From contig OZ247499.1 of assembly GCA_965233625.1 (NCBI GenBank), positions 1,426,001 through 1,490,000 of the forward strand: a stretch of 64,000 nt of DNA, in the 5' to 3' direction. This DNA comes from G965233625 sp965233625. Its GTDB lineage: Bacteria; Planctomycetota; Planctomycetia; Pirellulales; Pirellulaceae. The position numbers and the translations under genes were made by a program. Below are positions 33,149 to 42,800 of the stretch, piece after piece. Position 1 is the first letter of the stretch. Each line of letters starts with the position of its first letter. The notes under the pieces were generated by a model. That model was not told the DNA's origin and did not search any database. It saw only the letters and a program-made list of their open reading frames with translations.

Positions 33149-34534
33149 ATGTCCAGACGCACCATCCTCCTTATCACCGAAACCACGTTGGGTCGGTTTG
33201 ACCTGTCGGGTGGGGCTGCGCCGAAGGTGACGGCGAGTTGGGTGCGGGCTAGTTTTGCTTCGCAGTCGGCGGGGACGCTGGTGGATGCTGCGTTGCGGCT
33301 GGGCGGTTCGCGAAAGCGGCAGGTTTATGTGCTGACGACGCGTTGCTGGACTGGCCCGGTGGCGGTGGGGCCGGACCTGGTCTCGGGCGCTTCGGACGAC
33401 GAATTGAAGCAGACGGTTTCTCTGGAAGCCGAGACATTTTCGGGAATCTCTGCGTTTGAGAGCGATGCCAGCATTGTGTCGCTGCCGCCCGACTCGCTGG
33501 GCGATCATCGCTATTGGTTGACGAAAATCCCTCACCAGGATTTGCGGTCGATTGAAGATGCGTTGCGGCAAGCCGGGGCTAAGCTGGCCGGCGTGGGACA
33601 TCCGGCAGCGGCTACGATTGAGGCGCCTGGCTCGCCGACCCAGGAGTGGTGGTCGATGCAGAACTGGGATGAAACCACCTTGCTGATGCGTGGCAGCGGA
33701 GAGGTGATTGCCGATTATCATGCGATGTCATCAGGCTTGCAGTCGCAGCGGACATCGCAGGAGTTCGCCGCGTTCTTTCAAGACACCGTAGACGGCGCCC
33801 CGCTGCAATGGATTGGGCCGGGTGAATTGCCCGCTGCCGTGGCGGCATTGCCACAGGCGGATGGCCATAAGCGGATCGATACGTCGTCAGAAGCGGACTT
33901 GCAGCGGTGGGCCGCGGCCTGGATGCGGTCGCAGGGGAAACAGTCTCCCGCCACGCCGCTGATTACGATTCCCAAACGGCCGATGTCTAAAGAGGTAAGC
34001 ATCGCCATTGCCGCCGTGCTCGCCCTGCTCGTCATCGGGCTATGTTTTGGTCACTACTGGTATCTGGGACAGCAGTTGGCCCGTGCAGACGCCAATATCA
34101 AGAAGATGCAAGAACTGCAGCGAGATCTGAAGAAGGGCAAAGACCAGCTAAAGAGACTCAACAAAGATATCGCCCAAGCTGTTGCCGAGAACGAGCAAGC
34201 ACTGGCGGAAGTTCGCAAGTCGGAAGGCGAGATCGAAGAAGCGAAAAAGGTCATCGACCGTGGCCGGCGCCGCTGGCTCTCGCTCGTCGATTCTCTTGCA
34301 GAAGTTTCAGACGAGAATGGCTGGATCCGCGAAATCCGCTCGACAAATGGCGAGGTCTCAATCCGCGGGCTCGCCACCAGCGCGGCGGTTGTCGACCGTT
34401 TCGCCGCGCGTCTGGAGGCCGCACCCGCGGCAACGTCGTGGCAGATCCTTCCTGCCTCAACAAAGATTGATGCGGATACAGGGCTGATCGATTTTAACAT
34501 CAACCTGGTGGCTCCCGGCAGCCAGACCAGGTAG
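33149..34534 (+). CDS. GspL/PilM-PilN-like assembly protein
   Basis: The 461-residue protein has an N-terminal actin-like (PilM/GspL cytoplasmic) region (about 1-270), one transmembrane helix at about 285-305 (AIAAVLALLVIGLCFGHYWYL), a coiled coil (about 310-370, rich in Lys/Glu/Ala) and a small ferredoxin-like periplasmic domain (about 380-461). This is the GspL layout, or a fusion of PilM and PilN functions. It would bind the assembly ATPase. It follows the second pseudopilin by 19 bases. Confidence 0.75.
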   Translation: MSRRTILLITETTLGRFDLSGGAAPKVTASWVRASFASQSAGTLVDAALRLGGSRKRQVYVLTTRCWTGPVAVGPDLVSGASDDELKQTVSLEAETFSGISAFESDASIVSLPPDSLGDHRYWLTKIPHQDLRSIEDALRQAGAKLAGVGHPAAATIEAPGSPTQEWWSMQNWDETTLLMRGSGEVIADYHAMSSGLQSQRTSQEFAAFFQDTVDGAPLQWIGPGELPAAVAALPQADGHKRIDTSSEADLQRWAAAWMRSQGKQSPATPLITIPKRPMSKEVSIAIAAVLALLVIGLCFGHYWYLGQQLARADANIKKMQELQRDLKKGKDQLKRLNKDIAQAVAENEQALAEVRKSEGEIEEAKKVIDRGRRRWLSLVDSLAEVSDENGWIREIRSTNGEVSIRGLATSAAVVDRFAARLEAAPAATSWQILPASTKIDADTGLIDFNINLVAPGSQTR

Positions 34535-34583
34535 CGCGTAAACAACCAGATGCGTCCGGCACGCAGGACATATTGAACTCAGT

Positions 34584-35267
34584 ATGAGCCAGAGAAATCA
34601 AAAAAAGCCAAGCCTGATTCTGATGCTGGCGCCAATTCCCGCCGTAATATTCGGCTACCACTTCCTGTTTCATTCGCAGTTGAATTCAGACCTGGCGAAG
34701 CGCGAGAAGCAGGAAGCGGCGCTGCAACAGCAGATCCCGCAGGTTCAGCGCGAAATCGTCTCGCTTCACGGCCAACTTAAGGCTGCCGGGAAGTCACTTG
34801 CCGAAGCGGAGAAGCAGACAGCCATCGCACGTGAGCAGCTTGCCGCGACCGAGGCTGATAAGGCAGCGCTGCGTTCTTCGTTCAGGCAAGGCGCCGTTGA
34901 AGTCAGCGTCGTGACCGAAGGGGTGTACAAGCCCGGCGCATGCCGCCGGATGGATTCGCTCTGCTCGATCCTGGACAAGCACGATCTGTTGCGGCTTGAA
35001 ACCACAGGCAGCGGAACCCGTGGACGTGGCTCCAGCGGTCTGGTCGAGTCGGAAAGAGCGCGGCTAGAGAAGCTGCTAGACACGCAGCTGCCGCCCGTCT
35101 CGCGTTATAACATCCAGTTCGTTGGCAGCTTCCCCAATTTGATCCTTTCTTTACATGACCTGTCGAGACGGCTGCCAGAGGTGCGGATCCTGTCGGTCTC
35201 GCTTGACCCAGTAGACGCGCAAACGCAGCGTCATGTCTGGAAGCTAGAGGTAGGAATCCGGGGATGA
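34584..35267 (+). CDS. GspM/PilO-like assembly protein
   Basis: The 227-residue protein has a single membrane helix near the N-terminus (LILMLAPIPAVIFGYHFLF), then a coiled coil (about 30-100) and a C-terminal domain with YNIQFVGSFPNLILSLHDL that resembles the PilO/GspM ferredoxin-like domain. It partners the GspL/PilN-like protein to form the inner-membrane platform. Its stop overlaps the next start by four bases (ATGA), supporting one operon. Confidence 0.72.
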   Translation: MSQRNQKKPSLILMLAPIPAVIFGYHFLFHSQLNSDLAKREKQEAALQQQIPQVQREIVSLHGQLKAAGKSLAEAEKQTAIAREQLAATEADKAALRSSFRQGAVEVSVVTEGVYKPGACRRMDSLCSILDKHDLLRLETTGSGTRGRGSSGLVESERARLEKLLDTQLPPVSRYNIQFVGSFPNLILSLHDLSRRLPEVRILSVSLDPVDAQTQRHVWKLEVGIRG

Positions 35268-36481
35268 GCACGCCAGGCGAATCCGTAACGCAACCGAAGG
35301 AAACACCAGATCGCGAGAAGGCGGCAAATCCTTCACCGGCAGCGAACCAGCCCGCATCCGGCGAAACGCTGTTGCACCGGTTGCTTGATCACTGTTCGGC
35401 AACCGGCGCTTCAGACTTGCACCTTGGCGCGGGCGAGTGGCCCTTCTTCCGCAACCGCGGCCGGATGGTGCGCGATGAGAATTTTACCCGTTACGAGGCG
35501 GACGACATCCGCGCAATCGCCGTGGCGATGGTTGGCGATTCCGTGGATGACCAGCTCAGCGCCCGCGGCGCCATAGACGGCTCGCTGACAGGACGGGATG
35601 GTTCGCGTTACCGTTTCAACATCTTCACCAGCGCGGGTGTGCTGGCCATCGCGCTGCGGCGGCTGGATGACATGATCCGGCCGCTTACAGAACTGGGGCT
35701 GCCTGATTCATTGTATTCGCTGGCCGATCTACGCGACGGGCTGGTAATTGTCTCGGGGCCGACGGGGAGCGGTAAGTCAACGACGCTGGCGACACTGATT
35801 GACCGCATCAACCGCCAGCATCAATCGCACATCATCACCATCGAAGACCCCGTCGAATACCTGCACCCGTCGCAACAGGCGCTGGTTCATCAAAGGCAAC
35901 TGGGTATCGACTGCCCCAGCTTTCACGACGCGCTGGTGGCCTCGCTGCGGCAGGACCCGGATGTCATTCTGGTGGGCGAAATCCGCGAACTGGAAACCAT
36001 CCGCATTGCGATCACCGCGGCAGAAACGGGGCACCTTGTTTTCACCACGGTGCACGCCGGCGACAGCGTGGGCGTGATCGAGCGGATCACCAGCGTGTTT
36101 CCCGCCGAGGAACAACCCGGCGTGCGGCGGCAACTGGCTCTGGTGCTGCGGGCCAATATCTCGCAGAAGCTGATCGTCGCCGACGGACCCGCAGTAACGG
36201 CGGATGAGAAACGCGGCAGCAATGAGGTGAAGCGGCGGGTTATCGCCAGCGAGATCATGCGTGTGAACCCGGCCGTCGCCAACCTGATCGCCAGCGGCAA
36301 GAGCCAGCAGATTTATTCGGTGATTGAGTCGGGCACTTCGGCCGGGATGCAGACGCTGGATCAGGATCTGGCGCGACTGATGAAGGAAGGACTGATCAGC
36401 GAACGGACCGCGATGGCTTACGCCCACAACCCGGCCATTGTGGCCGACCGGTTTGCACGCATGCGGCAGAGGAGAATCTGA
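35264..36481 (+). CDS. PilT-like retraction ATPase
   Basis: A 405-residue ATPase. Residues 1-30 are a variable, charged leader. The P-loop is GPTGSGKSTT (about 165-174). Also seen are the Asp box (TIEDPVEYLH), Walker B (LVGEIRELET) and the His box (HLVFTTVHAGDS). The C-terminal SGKSQQIYSVIESG and MQTLDQDLARLMKEGLIS are PilT-type, not GspE-type. PilT drives pilus retraction, so this cluster behaves like a dynamic type IV pilus rather than a simple secretion system. It overlaps pilO-like by four bases and pilB-like by one. Confidence 0.93.
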   Translation: MSTPGESVTQPKETPDREKAANPSPAANQPASGETLLHRLLDHCSATGASDLHLGAGEWPFFRNRGRMVRDENFTRYEADDIRAIAVAMVGDSVDDQLSARGAIDGSLTGRDGSRYRFNIFTSAGVLAIALRRLDDMIRPLTELGLPDSLYSLADLRDGLVIVSGPTGSGKSTTLATLIDRINRQHQSHIITIEDPVEYLHPSQQALVHQRQLGIDCPSFHDALVASLRQDPDVILVGEIRELETIRIAITAAETGHLVFTTVHAGDSVGVIERITSVFPAEEQPGVRRQLALVLRANISQKLIVADGPAVTADEKRGSNEVKRRVIASEIMRVNPAVANLIASGKSQQIYSVIESGTSAGMQTLDQDLARLMKEGLISERTAMAYAHNPAIVADRFARMRQRRI

Positions 36482-37971
36482 TGAGCGCTCCGGTAGACAT
36501 CCTGGACATTGCCGAAGTTCGCGTTGATCCCGCGTGGGCGTTAAAGATCCCCGCTTCGCTGGCGTTGCGGAAATCGGTGCTGCCCATCTGCGATCTGGAC
36601 GGCGTGGTGCAGGTCGCTTGCTGCGATGTGGATGATCAAGCCACCGCGCAGGCAATCCGCAAGGCGACTGGCCGCGATGTGCAGATGCTGGAAACGCATC
36701 CCGAACGTCTCCGCGAAGTGTTAACGCGGATCTATGGCGGCATCTCCGCGCCGGCGGGTGTGACCGGTCCGGGTGGAGCGGCGCGTCGATCTGACGGAGT
36801 CGAAGCGGATAACGCTGCAACGATCTGTGACGAAGTGCTCCTAGCGGCGGTGATGCGCGAAGCTTCCGACATTCACTTCCTGCCCACCGAGACATCTTTC
36901 CTGGTGAAGTTCCGCGTTGACGGCGCCTTGGAAACCTATCGAGAATTGCCCAAAGACGCGCAAGGCCCCATCACCAGCCGCATCAAGGTGCTGTCCGGCC
37001 TGGACATCGCAGAAAAACGGGCGCCGCAGGATGGCCGCTTTAACACCCGCATCGGCCCGAACCGCCGCAAGCTGGACCTTCGCGTCGCTACCTTGCCCAC
37101 CCGGTTTGGCGAACGCACGACCATGCGTCTACTGGCCACTGCGTCAGCGTCGCTGACGATGGAACGGCTGGGCATGGACGAGCGTGGCATCGAACTATTC
37201 CGCAACGCCATCAACCGCCCGCACGGCATGATTCTGCTGACGGGACCCACCGGCAGCGGTAAAAGCACCTCGCTGTACGTCGCACTTACCGAGCTGCTTG
37301 CCCGCCGCGGCGGTAACGTCATTACCGTTGAAGATCCCATCGAGTACGAAATCGCCGGCGCTTCGCAGGTGGAAGTTGACGGCACCGACCGCGTCTGTTT
37401 CCACCGCGCACTGCGGAGTATCCTGCGGCACGATCCGGACGTGGTGATGATCGGCGAAATCCGCGATAGCGAAACCGCGAACATTGCCGTCAAAGCTTCG
37501 TTGACGGGGCATCTCGTGCTTAGCACGCTTCATACGAATACCGCCGTCGGCGTCATCACGCGGCTGGCGGACCTGGGGCTCGAGCGTTTTCTCATTGCCG
37601 CCACGGTGCGGATGGCCATCGCGCAGCGTCTGGTGCGGCGGCTCTGTCCGCATTGTCGCAAGGGTCGCCCGATGACCACTACAGAAGCCCTGTCGCTGGG
37701 ACGGCGTGAACTGACCGGCGAGACCATTTACGAGCCGCAGGGCTGCGTGTACTGCGCGGGCCGCGGATTCAATGGCCGGGTGGCGATGTTTGAAATGCTC
37801 CCGGTCGGCCAGAAGCTGGCCGGCATGATTGACGACGGCGCCGACGAGTCTGAACTGCTGGAAGAGATCCGCAACGCGGGAACACCAGGGCTGGTTGACG
37901 ACGCGGTGGCCAAACTACTCGCAGGTGTCACATCACTGCCAGAGGTGTTGACCAACGTGGTCGACTTCTAA
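36481..37971 (+). CDS. GspE/PilB-like assembly ATPase
   Basis: The 496-residue ATPase powers pilin polymerisation. An N-terminal GspE-N-like domain (about 1-90) is followed by the ATPase core with GPTGSGKSTSLYVAL, TVEDPIEYE, MIGEIRDSETA and HLVLSTLHTN. A Cys4 zinc motif CPHC...CVYC (about residues 393-425) is typical of GspE/PilB and lies before the FNGRVAMFEML segment. The start ATG overlaps the previous stop TGA by one base. Confidence 0.93.
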   Translation: MSAPVDILDIAEVRVDPAWALKIPASLALRKSVLPICDLDGVVQVACCDVDDQATAQAIRKATGRDVQMLETHPERLREVLTRIYGGISAPAGVTGPGGAARRSDGVEADNAATICDEVLLAAVMREASDIHFLPTETSFLVKFRVDGALETYRELPKDAQGPITSRIKVLSGLDIAEKRAPQDGRFNTRIGPNRRKLDLRVATLPTRFGERTTMRLLATASASLTMERLGMDERGIELFRNAINRPHGMILLTGPTGSGKSTSLYVALTELLARRGGNVITVEDPIEYEIAGASQVEVDGTDRVCFHRALRSILRHDPDVVMIGEIRDSETANIAVKASLTGHLVLSTLHTNTAVGVITRLADLGLERFLIAATVRMAIAQRLVRRLCPHCRKGRPMTTTEALSLGRRELTGETIYEPQGCVYCAGRGFNGRVAMFEMLPVGQKLAGMIDDGADESELLEEIRNAGTPGLVDDAVAKLLAGVTSLPEVLTNVVDF

Positions 37972-38028
37972 ACACGTCCGCCTAATCACGCTTCAGCCTA
38001 AGCCAACGCGATCATAAAACCAGCGATC

Positions 38029-39249
38029 ATGCCAACCTTCAGTTTTGTCGCACGCAACGAACAGGGACAGATGCAACGCGGTTCGGAGCAGTCCGAATCG
38101 GCGTCCAGCCTTGCCTCTGCGCTGCGAGCACGCGGCTTGCGTCTACTGAAGGTGCAGGAGGAAGTCGAGAAGGTTTCGCCGCTGGAATGGATTTTTACGC
38201 ACCTGAATCCGTTTCAGTATCTTCCTCCGCGTGGATTCGATGTTGAAATGATGCTGACGCAGCTCGCCGTTATGCTCCGCAGCGGCGTGACCCTTCTGTC
38301 TGCATTGCGCACATGCGAGCAGCAGGCGCGGTTCAGTCCCATGCGACGGATGGTCGGCCGCATCAATCAAGCCGTTCAGGACGGCGACTCGCTGGCCGAC
38401 GCATTTGAAGCCGAAAAGCGGGTCCCCAAAATCGCCATTCAGATGACGCGAGTTGGCGAGTTAACCGGCAACCTGGACGCGGTGCTCGATAATAGTGCAA
38501 AAACTCTCGCCAACCGTCGGCGGATGTTCTCACAGATTCTCACAGCTTTGGGCTACCCGACTTTTGTGGCCGTCGCCGCAATCGGTGTGACGGTCTACAT
38601 GATTGTCTTCGTCATCCCGAAGATCAAAAAAGCGCTCGACTCGTTCGGACGGAAACTTCCGGCGATGACGCAGTTGCTGGTCGACATCTCGGAATGGATT
38701 CAGGTCAACGGCGCCGCGACCGCGGTGATCACCATCAGCGTCATTCTCGGTTGCACGCTGCTTTATCTCTGGCCGCCGTCGGGGTTTCTGATTGACCGGT
38801 TCGCATTGCGGATTCCGCTGGTCGGCCACGTGCTGCGGTTGGGCGGCACGCTGTCTTTTTCATCGTCTCTGCAATCGCTGCTGGGAAGCGGCATCACCGT
38901 GGTCGAAGCGTTGCGGACAGTCGAACAGCTGCAGAATAACCGCTATTTGGCCAGTCGTGTGGCGGCTTCCCGTGAAGCGATCATCGCTGGCGATAGCCTC
39001 GCGCCCTCGCTGGCCGAGAAATATACTTTCACCCCGATGCTTGCCAGTATGGTCGCCGTCGCCGAAGATACAGGACAGATGGAGGAGGTCCTGCAACATG
39101 TGACGGAGTTTCACAACGAGCAGTTAGAAACGGCCATCAAACGCCTCAGCGCGATGGTCGAACCGCTGGTCGTCGTTTTCGTTGGCGGGATTGTTGGTTT
39201 TGTTTACATCTCTTTCTTTCTCGCGCTGTTCGCCGCATCGGGCGGGTAG
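38029..39249 (+). CDS. GspF/PilC inner-membrane platform protein
   Basis: The 406-residue protein has two T2SSF-type domains (about 70-195 and 270-400), each with the pattern QLAVMLRSGVTLL or SSSLQSLLGSGITVVEALR. Three membrane helices are visible at about 175-200, 225-245 and 375-400. GspF/PilC couples ATPase motion to pilin extraction. It follows pilB-like by 57 bases and belongs to the same transcript. Confidence 0.93.
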   Translation: MPTFSFVARNEQGQMQRGSEQSESASSLASALRARGLRLLKVQEEVEKVSPLEWIFTHLNPFQYLPPRGFDVEMMLTQLAVMLRSGVTLLSALRTCEQQARFSPMRRMVGRINQAVQDGDSLADAFEAEKRVPKIAIQMTRVGELTGNLDAVLDNSAKTLANRRRMFSQILTALGYPTFVAVAAIGVTVYMIVFVIPKIKKALDSFGRKLPAMTQLLVDISEWIQVNGAATAVITISVILGCTLLYLWPPSGFLIDRFALRIPLVGHVLRLGGTLSFSSSLQSLLGSGITVVEALRTVEQLQNNRYLASRVAASREAIIAGDSLAPSLAEKYTFTPMLASMVAVAEDTGQMEEVLQHVTEFHNEQLETAIKRLSAMVEPLVVVFVGGIVGFVYISFFLALFAASGG

Positions 39250-39284
39250 TTGCTGCCGATGGATTCACTGGACACGCAACCTTC

Positions 39285-40070
39285 ATGAACTGGATTCAGC
39301 AGCGTTGGCGGCGGCTGCGATTTAACCGCCTGAACTTTCAAAAGTCCTACGTGGTTGATCAGGTGCTGTCGCAGAAACCGCGTAGCAGCGTGCTGCTGGT
39401 TCGCCGGACGGGTGGGTCTCAGCAGACCGTGATGAAGCTCTGCGATCCTGCTGCCGTCAATCCGTTAGAGAGGCAGTGCCTGCGTTCGCTCCGCCACCCG
39501 CGTCTAATCTCCTACCTGGGGCACGGATTCACACGGGACGGTCGCGCGTGGACAGAGCTGGAATATATTGACGGAGTCGCGTTACCCGCCTGGCTCGATG
39601 AACGCGGCGCCGGTCATCCGCCTGCGAGCCACTCCCTCACCAACCGGGACGTCTTTTTGCAGCTTCTATCGCTGGTTCAGTACCTGCACTCCTGTGGCTG
39701 GCTGCACGGCGATTTGTCTCCGCAGAATGTGCTCGTATCGCCGCAGCGGGGCGTGGTGCTGGTTGACTTCGAGTACGCCCGCCGGATCGATACAGAGGGT
39801 GAATCCGCCATGCGCCGGCGGCATTCGCTTTCGTTTGCCTCCCCGCACGAAATCGCGGGCGGGGCAACGACCGAAGCGTGCGAGCAATTCGCCCTGGGCA
39901 AACTCGGCATGCTGCTTCTGGGCCATGGTCATAGCGCAGTCGCGCCGCGATTTAACGCCCCTCTATCACAGGCTACATCCCAACGGCCGCAGGACCGCTA
40001 TCCAGGCCTGCATCGCCTGGAAATGGAACTCCGAGATCATACGCAGCCGGCAGACGGCGGACCTTCTTAA
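39285..40070 (+). CDS. protein-kinase-like protein in the pilus operon
   Basis: The 261-residue protein has the fold marks of a small Ser/Thr kinase: Lys51 in VMKLCD, Glu in LERQCLRSLRHPRLI, the loop LHGDLSPQNVL (residues 140-151, with HGD instead of HRD) and DFE (161-163) instead of DFG. A Gly-rich loop is not clear. The catalytic Asp, Asn and metal Asp are kept, so activity is possible but atypical (RIO/lipopolysaccharide-kinase-like style). A basic N-terminus (QQRWRRLRFNRL) could bind membrane. Placed between gspF/pilC and the major pilins, it may phosphorylate a pilus component; this is inferred from location. Confidence 0.7.
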   Translation: MNWIQQRWRRLRFNRLNFQKSYVVDQVLSQKPRSSVLLVRRTGGSQQTVMKLCDPAAVNPLERQCLRSLRHPRLISYLGHGFTRDGRAWTELEYIDGVALPAWLDERGAGHPPASHSLTNRDVFLQLLSLVQYLHSCGWLHGDLSPQNVLVSPQRGVVLVDFEYARRIDTEGESAMRRRHSLSFASPHEIAGGATTEACEQFALGKLGMLLLGHGHSAVAPRFNAPLSQATSQRPQDRYPGLHRLEMELRDHTQPADGGPS

Positions 40071-40202
40071 CCGTACTCATTCTGCCCGCGTACAACGGCA
40101 GCATTCACGCGGAACAGCACGCCGCCAACGCGACAAATTGCCGCACCTCAACGCTTCAAACGTAAAGATTTTGCTTTTCAGCAAAGTCAGCCGTCGCAAC
40201 CA

Positions 40203-40231
40203 TTGACGCAGTGCTCCACCACAAATAGATT
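40203..40231 (+). promoter_or_regulatory. putative promoter of pilin 1
   Basis: TTGACG (40203-40208) and TAGATT (40226-40231) with a 17-base spacer, about 130 bases before the first pilin ATG. Confidence 0.45.
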
Positions 40232-40361
40232 AAAGTGCAACTTAATTGCAAACGGCTCCGCAAGCGTTCTGACGACGCTTTGTTGAATAACACGCCTTTG
40301 CAACCACTCACTTTTGTCGATCTGTGGTCCCACAGAGATCTATCCCCACGGAGTATGAAGA

Positions 40362-41126
40362 ATGCAAGTATTGAAGAGTAACGTAAAGCGTGCAGGCCTG
40401 ACGCTCATCGAACTGATCGTCGTGCTATTCATCCTGGCCGCGTTGGCTGGGATCGCACTGGCGCTGTTGCCCAACTTTCAAAAGAAGACCCACGGATCAA
40501 CAAGCGCCGCTTCAATCCGGGCTGCGGAATCCGCGATTACTGCGAACCTGATCACTGGGGGTGTGATTGGCAACGGGTTCGATGGACTTGTCACCACTGG
40601 CGGCGCGGTTCCTGACTACATTGGCGACGGTGCGACTTTTACTGCCCTGGACCCTTCTAGCGTATCCGGGTTAGAAGATGCACTCGCAGAGCTTGGTATC
40701 ACTGGAGTCTACCCAGCGGAATATGCTGACCGCGATGCACTTATTACCGCCGAGGCTAACGCGACCCTAGAGGGGCACAACTATACAGCTGCCTCCCTCG
40801 CCAACGTGGCCGAGTTGACTGGCGCTGGCATAGCTCAAGTGGAGGACAACTACAACCTCGCAACCACGCCGAGCCGCGTTATCGCTTTCGGACTCGGACA
40901 AGAGTGCACCCTTGTCGGATTGAACAAAGCATTCAAGGAAGCCCCCCTGCACACACCAGGAGAAGGTTCCGCAGCCACTACTTACGGACGCCTTATTATC
41001 CTGGTTGGGTTTGACGCTGCGACCGAAGAAGCGTCGTACATCGGCGTGGTTGGCATCGACGACGGCGAGTTCCTGAATTCAATCTCCGGCCACCTGGGTG
41101 AATTCTTCGAGGCTTCCAACGAATAG
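40362..41126 (+). CDS. type II/IV pilin, copy 1
   Basis: The 254-residue protein has the leader KRAG, then LTLIELIVVLFILAAL with Glu at +5. GGAG lies eight bases before ATG 40362. It shares most of its first 75 residues with the next gene (for example NFQKKTHGSTSA and ESAITANLITGGVIG) and the C-terminal signature APLHTPGEGSAAT. The middle region differs. Likely a major pilin or pseudopilin of the 31-45 kb machine. It has its own promoter and terminator, so it is expressed at a level separate from the assembly genes. Confidence 0.88.
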   Translation: MQVLKSNVKRAGLTLIELIVVLFILAALAGIALALLPNFQKKTHGSTSAASIRAAESAITANLITGGVIGNGFDGLVTTGGAVPDYIGDGATFTALDPSSVSGLEDALAELGITGVYPAEYADRDALITAEANATLEGHNYTAASLANVAELTGAGIAQVEDNYNLATTPSRVIAFGLGQECTLVGLNKAFKEAPLHTPGEGSAATTYGRLIILVGFDAATEEASYIGVVGIDDGEFLNSISGHLGEFFEASNE

Positions 41127-41171
41127 TCTCCAAGCGCCACTTCAATCAGCAGCATGTACGTTGCTAAATCG

Positions 41172-41202
41172 AAACCGAGCCCGTAGCGGGGCTCGGTTTT
41201 TC
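41172..41202 (+). terminator. rho-independent terminator of pilin 1
   Basis: An 11-bp perfect stem AAACCGAGCCC/GGGCTCGGTTT (41172-41182 with 41189-41199) followed by TTC. The arm AAACCGAGCC also occurs in the second pilin's terminator, so the two were duplicated together. Confidence 0.85.
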
Positions 41203-41315
41203 TATTTATGGACATTTGTTTCGACGTTCTGGCGCCCCAAAGTCCTTCACCATGAAGAATGTAAGGGCATGCCGGAACTATCGGTAGAAACAGCAGAAAA
41301 GAGGCTACGGACCTA

Positions 41316-41343
41316 TTGACGACGTCTTCAACCAGGGTATAAG
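41316..41343 (+). promoter_or_regulatory. putative promoter of pilin 2
   Basis: TTGACG (41316-41321) and TATAAG (41338-41343) with a 16-base spacer, giving a leader of about 120 bases. Confidence 0.5.
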
Positions 41344-41470
41344 TATATGCATATCAGTTGCAATTGCATACGATCAGCAAACACAGAATTCGGTTTGCTC
41401 AGCGGCCACATATGTCGCGAGCGTTGAAAATCTGAGTCCATTACAGTTGACTAACCCCTGGAGAAGAAGA

Positions 41471-42214
41471 ATGAGTTTTGTGAAGAAGAACGGTGTGAAA
41501 CGCGCAGGTTTGACACTCATCGAGTTGATCGTCGTACTATTCATCCTGGCCGCGTTAGCTGGTATCGCACTGGCACTCTTGCCGAACTTCCAGAAGAAGA
41601 CCCACGGTTCGACAAGTGCCTCCTCGATTCGCGCTGCGGAATCGTCGATTACCGCTAACCTTATCACTGGCGGCGTGATTGGTGACGGCTTCGACGGGCT
41701 AATTACTGCTGGTGGCGCGGTTCCAGCTACGATTGCTAATGCGAATGGTCTTGAGCCTCAGGCGCTCGACGCCGATATGGCAAGTGCCTTAAATGAACTC
41801 GGGATCACCGAAGTTTATGCGGCAGAAGCAGCTCCCGATAACGCCACTCTTGAAGGTCACGACTACGGGACGACTATTTCGGTTGCCGATACGGAGACAA
41901 TCGCCGCGTTGCCTGCCGCCAAGGTTACTGAGACTGCTGCCAAGTTCAATGTAGCCGCACCTGACGAGATCTTTGCTTTTGGCCTTGGAGACGAGTGCAC
42001 ACTAGTTGGTCTGAACCGCGCTTTCAAAGAAGCACCACTGCACACACCCGGCGAAGGCTCTGCGGCAACCCGCTATGGACGTTATGCTATTCTGGTCGGC
42101 TACGAAACTGGTGGAGAAGCCTTCTATATGGGCGTAACCTGCATTGATGACTTCGAAAACTTCAACAACATCACCAACAACCTTGGTGAGTTCTTTGAAG
42201 CTTCTAACAACTAA
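41471..42214 (+). CDS. type II/IV pilin, copy 2
   Basis: Paralogue of the preceding pilin, 247 residues. GGAG precedes ATG 41471; the extra eight codons of the longer reading are rejected. The leader is KRAG, then LTLIELIVVLFILAAL. It shares NFQKKTHGSTSASSIRAAES and ECTLVGLN with copy 1, but its middle (about 90-175) is distinct. A Cys lies in the C-terminal part (VTCIDDFENF). The pair may form a heteropolymer or serve as alternative major subunits. Confidence 0.88.
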   Translation: MSFVKKNGVKRAGLTLIELIVVLFILAALAGIALALLPNFQKKTHGSTSASSIRAAESSITANLITGGVIGDGFDGLITAGGAVPATIANANGLEPQALDADMASALNELGITEVYAAEAAPDNATLEGHDYGTTISVADTETIAALPAAKVTETAAKFNVAAPDEIFAFGLGDECTLVGLNRAFKEAPLHTPGEGSAATRYGRYAILVGYETGGEAFYMGVTCIDDFENFNNITNNLGEFFEASNN

Positions 42215-42283
42215 AACAAGCTCTGTTGCAAGGTGGTCGATTCTGAATCTTGCGAAATCACGCTGACCGCTGTTAGATAACAT

Positions 42284-42317
42284 AGAAACCGAGCCCACAT
42301 CTAGGCTCGGTTTCTTT
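42284..42317 (+). terminator. rho-independent terminator of pilin 2
   Basis: A 12-bp perfect stem AGAAACCGAGCC/GGCTCGGTTTCT (42284-42295 with 42304-42315), loop CACATCTA, followed by TTGTTT. Confidence 0.85.
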
Positions 42318-42800
42318 GTTTAGGGCGTCTGCTTGTAATACCTCTTTCAAAGCTTCCGTCCTCGCCTCGCAGATGCTGCAGATTTGTTGCAGCGAATGTC
42401 TACATGCGTTAACTCGCATTTTTCACAAACACCGTCCGCGGTGGGCGTGGCTGCGGTGGTTTTTGGCCCGACCTGCCGTTACTGCTGACGCCCGTCCACT
42501 TGCGGACGACCTTCTTTGGTTGCGTGCCGGGCGGAAGTGGCGATTTTGTGGATAGTGGAAGCATCCGCATGGCGCCCGGACACCGCTCATCTGATTCACT
42601 CCCCTGCCAGCACAATTCCTCCGTCTTACGCCGGTGCGCGATGATGCGTGCATTCTGCCTTCAAGCTGGCACGAGCCGCAAAACAGGTTGGACCTGCAAA
42701 TTCATTTCATCTGCGTTAATCCTTAGAGCTTATCCTGCCGATACTTGGCGATAGGTCGGGCTTCAGGTGCAGTTGATAATCTTCTTAGTGGTAACCAGAG
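42318..42800 (+). other. 483-base intergenic region before the secretin
   Basis: No convincing gene or RNA was seen. The region is GC-rich in the middle and contains short inverted repeats only. A promoter for the secretin is expected here because a strong terminator precedes it, but no clear -35/-10 pair was found. Confidence 0.4.
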
